This document shows positions 1 through 4,744 of a DNA stretch of 7,963 nucleotides, in pieces. How positions within the stretch are numbered: the first letter of the stretch is position 1; each line of letters opens with the position of its first letter. The stretch lies in assembly GCA_030623545.1 (NCBI GenBank), contig JAUXLW010000051.1:1-7963 (forward strand). Reading direction: 5' to 3'. The notes under the pieces are model-generated. The model saw only the letters and a program-made list of their open reading frames with translations, searched no databases and had not been told where the DNA came from. Position numbers and translations under genes: made by a program. This stretch comes from Acidimicrobiia bacterium (GTDB lineage: Bacteria > Actinomycetota > Acidimicrobiia > Spongiisociales > SHLN01).

Positions 1-14
1 GACACGGCGTGGAC

Positions 15-21
15 GGGGGAG
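15..21 (+). promoter_or_regulatory. Shine-Dalgarno of folB
   Basis: GGGGGAG lies 6 nt before the GTG at 28. It decides the start: the same frame stays open upstream to the window edge, but dihydroneopterin aldolases begin shortly before the conserved R-x-L-x-x-x-A-x-x-G segment, which fits the start at 28. Confidence 0.7.
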
Positions 22-27
22 CTTCTC

Positions 28-408
28 GTGTCTGAGCTGGATCAGATTCACATTCGGGACCTCACCGTCCACGCCATCATCGGGATCAATCCGTCCGAGC
101 GGACCCAACCGCAGGACGTTGTCGTCAACGCCACCCTCTTTGTCGACACCCGTCAGGCCGGAGTGAGCGACGAGATGCACGATTCCGTCAACTATTCGAC
201 CATCACCAAAGCCATGCATGCCCATATCGAGTCGTCGGCCCCTGGATTGGTCGAACGCCTCGTCGCCGATCTGGCCCGCATTTGCTTCGAAACCGACCAC
301 CGGGTCCAAGAAGTTGAGATCACAGCGGAAAAACCGGGGGCGGTGACTTTCACCCGCTCCGTCGGGGTCACGATTCACCGCACGCGGGCCGAGGTGATGG
401 AGCCATGA
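28..408 (+). CDS. folB: dihydroneopterin aldolase
   Basis: FolB cleaves 7,8-dihydroneopterin to 6-hydroxymethyl-7,8-dihydropterin and glycolaldehyde in cytosolic folate synthesis. The 126 residues match the usual family length of about 120. Visible family marks are the N-terminal IRDLTVHAIIG strand, Glu24 in the PSER segment (the conserved Glu after the first strand), VNYSTI around Tyr56, LVERLV with Glu76, and the EKPGA motif with the catalytic-type Lys102. The GTG start is supported by a Shine-Dalgarno sequence 6 nt upstream. The stop overlaps the ATG of the next gene as ATGA, so the two are probably translationally coupled. The gene sits at the window edge; folP commonly precedes it in actinobacterial folate operons, but only a few bases of upstream sequence are visible. 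FolB is a confident call; the substrate is inferred from the family. Confidence 0.93.
   Translation: MSELDQIHIRDLTVHAIIGINPSERTQPQDVVVNATLFVDTRQAGVSDEMHDSVNYSTITKAMHAHIESSAPGLVERLVADLARICFETDHRVQEVEITAEKPGAVTFTRSVGVTIHRTRAEVMEP
391..402 (+). promoter_or_regulatory. Shine-Dalgarno of folK-folE
   Basis: GAGGTGATGGAG within the end of folB provides GAGG about 10 nt and GGAG 2 nt before the ATG at 405. With the ATGA overlap (405-408), it supports coupled translation of folB and the folK-folE fusion. Confidence 0.55.
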
Positions 409-1505
409 CCCGGGCCGTCGTCTCGGTCGGAAGCAATATCGACAAGGAGTCGAACCTTCCGGCTGCGATTGCTGCCCTCCAGCAGCATGACGAAATCACA
501 TTGATTGAAATGAGCGACATCTTCGAATCACCGGCCATCGGGGGCGACTATCCACCGTTTCACAACGCTGCGGTCCTGCTCGAGACCGAGCTGGCGCCAG
601 GAGAGCTGATCGCTTCCCTCAAATCCATCGAAAGCGCCCTCGGCCGGGTTCGAGAGGAAGACCCCAATGCTCCAAGAACTATCGACCTCGACATCATCTT
701 GTACGACGACTTACACAGCGCAGAACTGAAGATCCCCGATCCTCACCTCGACGCGTATGCGTTCGTGGCGATCCCGGCCGCTCAGGTAGCAGGGGATTGG
801 GAGATACCGGGCCGGAATAGAACAGTCGCTCAGGTCGCTGAATCAATGGCGGCTGGCGAACTACGAAAGGTAGACATGTCAGACAAAAAGGAGATCTCTC
901 GAGACGAAGCCTTTGAGGAGTACGGAGCGACGGACGAGTCGTTCAACCCTCGATATGAGGCTCTCGTCCGAGAGCAGCTCGAAATACTCGGGGAGGACCC
1001 GGAGCGGGACGGCATTAAGCGAACGCCCTTTCGCGTCGCCAAGTCGATGTCGTTTCTTACGAGGGGCTACACCCAGAGCCTCAAAGAAGTCATCAACAAC
1101 GCCATTTTCGAGTCGCCGGACTCTGAAATGGTGATGCTGAAGGACGTTGAGTTCTATTCGATGTGCGAGCATCACATGCTCCCGTTCTTCGGGCGAGCTC
1201 ACATCGCTTACATACCCGACGGCCGGGTGATTGGAGTCAGCAAGCTGGCCCGAATCGTTGACGTTTTCGCCAGACGGATGCAGATCCAGGAGCGGCTCTC
1301 GAACCAGGTGGCCGATGCTCTCATGGAGTGTCTCGATCCGCTCGGGGTGGGAGTGGTGATGGAAGCCGCCCATCTCTGCATGCTGATGCGGGGAGTGCAG
1401 AAGCAGAACAGCGAGATGGTCACCTCGGCGTTGCGCGGATCTTTCAAGTCAGATGCTCGCACCCGGAGTGAGTTCATGAATCTGGTAGGTCACGGACTGC
1501 GCTGA
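405..1505 (+). CDS. folK-folE: FolK-FolE fusion: HPPK + GTP cyclohydrolase I
   Basis: One uninterrupted 366-residue frame carries two folate enzymes. Residues 1-157 are HPPK, which transfers pyrophosphate from ATP to 6-hydroxymethyl-dihydropterin. It shows SVGSN at 7-11, an LGRVR segment at 79-83, and RTIDLDI with metal-binding Asp94 and Asp96. His114 of PDPH is present, but the Arg usual before the following Phe appears to be Tyr118. Residues 158-366 are GTP cyclohydrolase I, which converts GTP to 7,8-dihydroneopterin triphosphate. It shows CEHH (Cys254, His256, His257), IGVSKLARIVD, QIQERL, and HLCMLMRGV with His323 and Cys325, giving the classic Cys-His-Cys zinc set. Both halves are full length with almost no linker. 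The FolE half begins at Met158 (876-878), which has its own GAAAGG ribosome-binding site, so free FolE may also be made. A fusion by frameshift or sequencing error is possible because an out-of-frame TAG lies at 871-873. Confidence 0.92.
   Translation: MTRAVVSVGSNIDKESNLPAAIAALQQHDEITLIEMSDIFESPAIGGDYPPFHNAAVLLETELAPGELIASLKSIESALGRVREEDPNAPRTIDLDIILYDDLHSAELKIPDPHLDAYAFVAIPAAQVAGDWEIPGRNRTVAQVAESMAAGELRKVDMSDKKEISRDEAFEEYGATDESFNPRYEALVREQLEILGEDPERDGIKRTPFRVAKSMSFLTRGYTQSLKEVINNAIFESPDSEMVMLKDVEFYSMCEHHMLPFFGRAHIAYIPDGRVIGVSKLARIVDVFARRMQIQERLSNQVADALMECLDPLGVGVVMEAAHLCMLMRGVQKQNSEMVTSALRGSFKSDARTRSEFMNLVGHGLR
865..870 (+). promoter_or_regulatory. internal Shine-Dalgarno for FolE
   Basis: GAAAGG lies 5 nt before an in-frame ATG at 876, exactly where a stand-alone FolE would begin (MSDKKEIS...). 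This suggests that a separate FolE can be translated from inside the fused frame. Alternatively, it is a relic of formerly separate genes. Confidence 0.45.
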
Positions 1506-2255
1506 GTGAGCGGGCCGGTCGAGCTGCGGACTATTGAGTGGGGGGATGGAGCGCGAACGCTGCTGTTGGTTCACGGTCTGGGAAGCAACGCCGCCGGTTG
1601 GTGGCGAGTCGGCCCCGCATTGGCAGAAGCAGGTTTCCACGTCTTCGCCCCCGACCTGAGGGGGCACGGCGGCAGCCCACGGGCTGATCACTACCGGGTA
1701 GACCGCTATGGTGCCGATCTTCTGGCGCTCCGCGATCGGTGGGATGCCGTGGTGGCCCACTCCCTTGGCGGCGGCGCAGCGACGACTGTCCTCAAGCAGA
1801 AGCCAGATTGGGCCGACCGGGTTGTGCTGATCGATCCTTTCCTCCTGATTCTGGATGAAGCCGTGGCCGTCGATTGGCTGATGGTGGACTTCGCTGAGGA
1901 ACCAACAGTAGAGCGGCTTGCGAAGCGAAATCCCACCTGGCATGCGGAAGACACCAGGATCAAGGTGGAGGCGTTGGCCGAATCGGGCCCGGAAGTGATT
2001 AAAGCGACCATTACCGACAATCCCGGCTTCAACCTCGTAGCGGATGTCGTCGACATCCAGGTGCCGACGCTGCTGATTGGAGGCGACCCGGAGTTGCTCC
2101 CGCTGGTGCCGCCCGTCCTGGGTGAGAGCCTGGCGGGGATGAATCCCAACATCGAGTTCCACACCATCCCCGGGGGCTCTCATTCGATGCATCGAGATGA
2201 GTTCGACGCCCTCATGAGTCACCTGCTCCGCTTTCTCAAGTGTCCTGCGTCGTAA
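1506..2255 (+). CDS. alpha/beta hydrolase-fold protein
   Basis: This is a 249-residue alpha/beta hydrolase of the esterase/lipase-like AB-hydrolase_1 type, without a signal peptide, so probably cytosolic. It has the oxyanion-hole segment LLVHGLGSNAAGWW at 20-33, the APDLRGHGGS loop at 48-57, and a nucleophile elbow AHSLGG with Ser86 (Ala replaces the first Gly of G-x-S-x-G). The likely acid is Asp194 in IGGD after a strand, and the likely catalytic base is His226 in GGSHSMH. The GTG start directly follows the fusion gene's TGA and lies in the same frame, with no strong Shine-Dalgarno, so translation probably depends on termination-reinitiation. As the last gene of the folate operon it may be co-transcribed, but nothing visible ties it to a folate step. 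The substrate is unknown. Confidence 0.85.
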   Translation: MSGPVELRTIEWGDGARTLLLVHGLGSNAAGWWRVGPALAEAGFHVFAPDLRGHGGSPRADHYRVDRYGADLLALRDRWDAVVAHSLGGGAATTVLKQKPDWADRVVLIDPFLLILDEAVAVDWLMVDFAEEPTVERLAKRNPTWHAEDTRIKVEALAESGPEVIKATITDNPGFNLVADVVDIQVPTLLIGGDPELLPLVPPVLGESLAGMNPNIEFHTIPGGSHSMHRDEFDALMSHLLRFLKCPAS

Positions 2256-2306
2256 GTTTGTGCTGATATCGCTGAGGACTCGGCGTTCATGGCAAGGACG
2301 CAGGAC
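2242..2306. repeat. 10-bp inverted repeat after the hydrolase gene
   Basis: GTCCTGCGTC (2242-2251) and GACGCAGGAC (2297-2306) are perfect reverse complements separated by 45 nt. The left arm lies just before the hydrolase stop codon. It could form the base of a 3'-end RNA structure, or pair alternatively with the small hairpin beginning at 2304. No T-run follows, so it is not a classic terminator. Confidence 0.4.
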
Positions 2307-2402
2307 GAAGGCATAGTGGGGCTACGTCGAGGACGAGGACGCAGCCAGGGGCGTCGAGGGCCGGCGAGATTCTGTGCAGAACTTGTGACGCGGGACACTA
2401 AA

Positions 2403-2415
2403 TCAAGCCCCTTGA
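2403..2415. promoter_or_regulatory. inverted repeat over the -35 box
   Basis: TCAAG-CCC-CTTGA is a perfect 5-bp inverted repeat overlapping the TTGAAA -35 element of the promoter for the gene at 2447. A regulator binding here would compete with RNA polymerase. It may equally be a weak transcript hairpin. Confidence 0.3.
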
Positions 2416-2440
2416 AACCGGTGGGTGCCGCCTATACGTT
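2412..2440 (+). promoter_or_regulatory. promoter of the gene at 2447, probably leaderless
   Basis: TTGAAA (2412-2417), a 17-nt spacer and TACGTT (2435-2440) form a sigma-70-type promoter. The GTG at 2447 follows after 6 nt, so the expected transcription start is at the start codon itself. TATACG at 2433 is an alternative -10. Confidence 0.5.
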
Positions 2441-2446
2441 CCGGGA

Positions 2447-3265
2447 GTGGACCTCGACACCCAAACCTCCGACGACGAGCATCTCGAAGCGATTCCGTGG
2501 AGTCAGCTCATGGTTGAGGCTAAGAGCGATCGCCCGTTGCTCATCTATGTGGCTGCCGCCGCCCTACTTGCGTTGGCCGTTGGGGTGGCAGTGGCGCGCG
2601 GCTTGGGCCGATCCACCGTTGCAGAGCCCGCCCCGGTGGTGTCGACACTCGTGGCGAAGGAGGAGCCGGCCACTCCTGATCCCATAAGTGAGGCCGACCT
2701 GCGGGCCCCGCTGGCGCCCACCGGGGTTGGGGCCGGAGCGGTAATCGCTCGCGCCGAGTGGTTCGTCGCCGACTACTTCACGCTCGACGGCGCAGGTGAT
2801 CGCCTTGCCGCCCTCCAGGAAGCGCTCGGCTGGCGCCCACCTGCGATACCAGGCGGTCCCACTACCTATGTTGAATGGGCCCGGGCGTGGGATTCGGTTG
2901 AGCTGGGTGACGGCCGCTACCGGGTTTTGGTGGCCTACCGGGCCATCTCCAGCCTCGACGGTGTGTTCACTCGCGGCCCGGCGCGAGCAGTGGCGGTGAC
3001 GATTCAGCTGGGAGTGGATGGCGGCACCCGGGTCGTCGATTTGCCCGAGCCCCTTCAGATCCCGCCGGGGCCTGTATCAACTGTCATCGCCGCTTCCGGT
3101 CCGGTGCCGGATGAAATCGCCGAGTTGGCCCGGGACCTGGCCAGGTCGTGGAGCGATGACGTCGCAGTGGTCGGAGGCAGTGAGCACGAAGAAGCCTGGA
3201 GGGTGGTGGTCGAGGTCGATGTCGCGTCGGGTCGCTGGCCGATGCAGGTGTGGGTGGAGAAGTAG
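2447..3265 (+). CDS. single-pass membrane protein, function unknown
   Basis: This 272-residue protein has an acidic N-terminal tail (1-29), one strong transmembrane segment at about 30-50 (LLIYVAAAALLALAVGVAVA), a Pro/Ala/Glu linker at about 55-95, and a soluble C-terminal region of about 175 residues. The C-terminal part starts ARAEWFVADYF and holds Val-rich beta strands (YRVLVAYRAI at 158-167, RAVAVTIQL at 180-188, WRVVVEVDV at 251-259), then a helix at 220-233. One membrane anchor followed by an Ala-Trp-Phe helix and repeated alpha+beta units recalls NTF2-like conjugation proteins such as TcpC, but this is only a resemblance and no conjugation gene is nearby. The GTG start has no usable Shine-Dalgarno but fits the promoter spacing. 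It stands alone between two gaps. I do not recognise the family. Confidence 0.75.
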   Translation: MDLDTQTSDDEHLEAIPWSQLMVEAKSDRPLLIYVAAAALLALAVGVAVARGLGRSTVAEPAPVVSTLVAKEEPATPDPISEADLRAPLAPTGVGAGAVIARAEWFVADYFTLDGAGDRLAALQEALGWRPPAIPGGPTTYVEWARAWDSVELGDGRYRVLVAYRAISSLDGVFTRGPARAVAVTIQLGVDGGTRVVDLPEPLQIPPGPVSTVIAASGPVPDEIAELARDLARSWSDDVAVVGGSEHEEAWRVVVEVDVASGRWPMQVWVEK

Positions 3266-3537
3266 AGAGGCTCACCGATGGGAGGCTCTGTGGTGGCCCA
3301 AGCCCCACCGCCTTCTGGTTGCCCTTCCGGCGGTCCGGGGTCTTGGTCCTTGAAGGTCTTGCGACCCTCTTGTGCAATCGAGAGTGTCCATGGGTCCCGG
3401 TTACCGATCGTCGCCGAGGCAACTCCTGGTTCGTTTCCCTTGATCTTCACGACCGCAGAGCGAGGTATCGGTCCACCTCTCGAATCCTTGAGACGTTTCT
3501 CTGAGCCACGGCCCGCCGGCACTACTCTCAGGGGTTC
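3266..3537. other. unassigned 272-nt intergenic region
   Basis: No convincing gene is visible. Frames are open across it on both strands, but the one from 3278 has near-random third-position composition by eye, unlike the neighbouring genes. Small pairings exist: ACCGCC 3307-3312 with GGCGGT 3329-3334, ACCGAT 3403-3408 with ATCGGT 3467-3472, and a GGTCTTG direct repeat at 3339 and 3355. It may hold an untranslated RNA, a decayed gene, or control sequence for the next gene. Confidence 0.35.
3523..3528 (+). promoter_or_regulatory. weak -10 before the methyltransferase-like gene
   Basis: TACTCT fits TANNNT but sits 9 nt before the ATG at 3538, slightly farther than in the other single genes here. 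An AGGGG at 3530-3534 could act as a poor Shine-Dalgarno instead. No clear -35 is seen. Confidence 0.3.
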
Positions 3538-4224
3538 ATGTGGAGCGAACTCATCCTCGGCCTCGATCTTGCCCCGGGAGGCGAGATTTTGATGGCCGGT
3601 AAGGGCGTAGCGGAGATCGAGCTTCCCCAGGGTGCCGGTCAGCGCTGGAGCAATGGCGACCTGGCTGTCATCACTCGCGGCGATCCCCCGGCCGAGACCG
3701 CGACCATCCTCGCGTCTGGATTAGAGGCAAACAGCATGGATCTGGTGATTCTCCGTGACGCCGGCGGATCCCATCGCAGGCTGCCGAAAGTTCTGCGGGA
3801 GGCTTATCGGGTGTTGAAGCCGGGGGGCGGGTTGCTCATGACCGAGCTAAATGCTGAGGCGCTTCTCGACTCGACCCCGCAGCACTACCTGCAACGGCTG
3901 CTCTCCCAAGCTCATCCCCAGGTCGGCGAGTACCTGCTGGATACTCACCCCGCAGCGCTGGATTTCGCCATCGAGGTTGTACGGGCCGGTTTCAAAGACG
4001 CCGACTCATACAGCCTCGATTTCCCGCTCGGCCACTTCGACGACTATCAGGCCCATACCGACTTTGTCGCCGTGGACGGCTGGCGGGGGCTTGATCGCTT
4101 GTCGGCGGACGATCGCGACCTGTTTCTCCTTGATCTGCCTGACCTCGTTAGCCGGGTCGTGCCCGGCGACAGCTTCTTCGACCTGGAGCCCATCACCGTG
4201 GCCCGGGGCTTCAAGCCCGTTTGA
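3538..4224 (+). CDS. class I methyltransferase-like protein
   Basis: This is a 228-residue soluble protein. The best recognisable segment is LREAYRVLKPGGGLLMTEL at about 86-104, the post-motif helix and strand of S-adenosylmethionine-dependent methyltransferases (Methyltransf_11 type). It is preceded by the strand MDLVILRDAG at 67-76, which corresponds to the usual D-x-V/I motif. The glycine-rich motif I expected near the N-terminus is degenerate: EILMAGKGVAEIEL at 16-29 lacks the normal acidic-x-G-x-G-x-G pattern. It may therefore bind the cofactor weakly or be a non-catalytic homologue. The C-terminal half (about 135-228) matches no family I know. The stop codon TGA is also the first three bases of the intergenic repeat. 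The gene stands alone, converging on the Nfu_N gene. The fold call is moderate; the substrate is unknown. Confidence 0.65.
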   Translation: MWSELILGLDLAPGGEILMAGKGVAEIELPQGAGQRWSNGDLAVITRGDPPAETATILASGLEANSMDLVILRDAGGSHRRLPKVLREAYRVLKPGGGLLMTELNAEALLDSTPQHYLQRLLSQAHPQVGEYLLDTHPAALDFAIEVVRAGFKDADSYSLDFPLGHFDDYQAHTDFVAVDGWRGLDRLSADDRDLFLLDLPDLVSRVVPGDSFFDLEPITVARGFKPV

Positions 4225-4310
4225 CGGAAGGGGGGCGCGGCTCCCACCAATTAAGCCTCCCCCTCCTCGCCCTCGCTTCGCTCAGGCGGTCCTCCCCCAG
4301 GAGGACATAG
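4222..4310. repeat. intergenic repeat, copy 1
   Basis: This 89-nt unit starts TGACGGAA and contains GGGGGCGCGGCTCCCACC and AATTAAGCCTCCCC. It ends GGAGGACATAG and is nearly identical to copy 2 except for a longer centre. The arm CCTCC-CCCA-GGAGG (4291-4304) can form a hairpin. Its first three bases are the stop codon of the upstream gene. Confidence 0.85.
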
Positions 4311-4354
4311 GAACTCTCCTTCCCTGGGGGGGAAGGTGGCACCGGCGGAGCCGG
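4311..4354. repeat. hairpin-rich segment between the repeat copies
   Basis: CCTTCCC 4318-4324 pairs with GGGAAGG 4330-4336 around TGGGG. ACCGGC 4341-4346 pairs with GCCGGT 4350-4355 around GGA. These stems probably belong to the same repeated element, with copy 1 lacking this left part. They could act as a terminator for the genes converging here, although no T-run follows. Confidence 0.55.
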
Positions 4355-4432
4355 TGACGGAACGGGGGCGCGGCTCCCACCAATTAAGCCTCCCCTTCCC
4401 GCCTTCGGCGGTTCTCCCCCGGGAGGACATAG
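4355..4432. repeat. intergenic repeat, copy 2
   Basis: This 78-nt unit matches copy 1 over both ends, including the AATTAAGCC core and the GGAGGACATAG end, and is 11 nt shorter in the centre. It carries the hairpins CCGCC-TTC-GGCGG (4399-4411) and CTCCC-CC-GGGAG (4414-4425). It ends 3 nt before the stop codon of the minus-strand Nfu_N gene. It is probably a dispersed REP- or MITE-like palindromic element. Confidence 0.85.
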
Positions 4433-4435
4433 CTT

Positions 4436-4690
4436 CTAGCTGAAGCGCTCCTCGAGGATTTGTTTGGCCTCCTCAGCGATAACGGCCCAATCGCCATCGG
4501 GGCCGCGGGTGAGCGTCACGAAGTCTGATGTCATGAAGACGCTCGTCACTCCCGGCAGGTTTGCCAACGCCTGAGCCGTAGGATCATCCGATTCCTGGCC
4601 GGCAACCACGGTGGTTGGCCCTCCAACGTCCTGGCCGACGGTGAATTTGAGGGCGTTGGGGTTCGGCGTTTGCTCAATGCTCACTGGCAT
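4436..4690 (-). CDS. Nfu/NifU N-terminal-domain protein
   Basis: This is an 84-residue stand-alone copy of the Nfu_N domain (scaffold protein Nfu/NifU N-terminal). The family signature TPNPNALKF at residues 8-16 is clear. It is followed by the usual short strand-helix pattern: AQALANLPGVTSVFMTSDFVTLTR at about 39-62, then a C-terminal helix EEAKQILEERF. In Nfu proteins this domain precedes a cluster-binding C-terminal domain with C-x-x-C. Here there is no such domain and no cysteine at all, so it cannot hold an Fe-S cluster on its own and may act as an adaptor. The start is set by the signature near the N-terminus and by a TACCAT hexamer 6 nt upstream. It is divergent from moaA, whose product needs two [4Fe-4S] clusters. 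A functional link is an inference only. Confidence 0.88.
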   Translation of the reverse strand: MPVSIEQTPNPNALKFTVGQDVGGPTTVVAGQESDDPTAQALANLPGVTSVFMTSDFVTLTRGPDGDWAVIAEEAKQILEERFS

Positions 4691-4696
4691 GGCCCC

Positions 4697-4724
4697 ATGG
4701 TAACCGGCGGGTGGTAGTTGTCGG
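4697..4724 (-). promoter_or_regulatory. promoter of the Nfu_N gene, probably leaderless
   Basis: On the minus strand, CCGACA (4724-4719), 16 nt, then TACCAT (4702-4697) and 6 nt to the ATG at 4690. There is no Shine-Dalgarno. It lies within the 54-bp space shared with the divergent moaA promoter. Confidence 0.5.
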
Positions 4725-4732
4725 ATAAGAGT

Positions 4733-4738
4733 TAGCCT
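4733..4738 (+). promoter_or_regulatory. -10 element of moaA, probably leaderless
   Basis: TAGCCT lies 6 nt before the moaA ATG at 4745, placing the expected transcription start on the A of the start codon. No Shine-Dalgarno is present. No clear -35 at 16-18 nt spacing is seen. Confidence 0.5.
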
Positions 4739-4744
4739 GCGGTC

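Larger units (their letters stand above)
2256..2446 (+). other. gap with hairpins; possible structured RNA
   Basis: This 191-nt gap lies between the folate operon and the next gene. It is purine-rich with repeated GGACG/GACGAGG words. Successive pairings can be seen: GACG 2304-2307 with CGTC 2325-2328, enclosing TAG/CTA around a TGGGG loop; GACGC 2338-2342 with GCGTC 2351-2355 (8-nt loop); the near-palindrome TTCTG-TG-CAGAA at 2370-2381; and TCAAG-CCC-CTTGA at 2403-2415. It may be a small RNA, a transcript 3' end, or an operator region. The open frame from 2289 that crosses it does not look like a protein. No known riboswitch was recognised. Confidence 0.25.

Noticed and set aside
3..35. Possible end of an upstream gene (frame ending TGA 33-35, overlapping folB)
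   Set aside because: folP is expected here, but about ten residues (HGVDGGASRV) are too few to identify it.
2289..2687. 132-codon plus-strand frame (MARTQDEG...)
   Set aside because: Arg/Pro-rich composition, no domain, and more than half overlaps the better-supported gene at 2447. The ATG has no promoter or Shine-Dalgarno at a good distance.
2447..3265. Conjugation protein TcpC
   Set aside because: Only a loose resemblance (one membrane anchor and alpha+beta repeats). No signature motif and no conjugation genes nearby, so left as unknown.
3278..3592. 104-codon plus-strand frame in the gap, and a long minus-strand frame 3055-3522
   Set aside because: Third-position composition looks near random, no domain is recognised, and both overlap genes on one side. 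Kept only as an unexplained intergenic region.
4222..4432. CRISPR array or insertion sequence
   Set aside because: Only two units of unequal length with self-complementary interiors, no spacers of regular size, and no transposase. A palindromic intergenic repeat fits better.
4691..4744. Molybdenum-cofactor riboswitch ahead of moaA
   Set aside because: The 54-bp space is too short and is filled by two divergent promoters.
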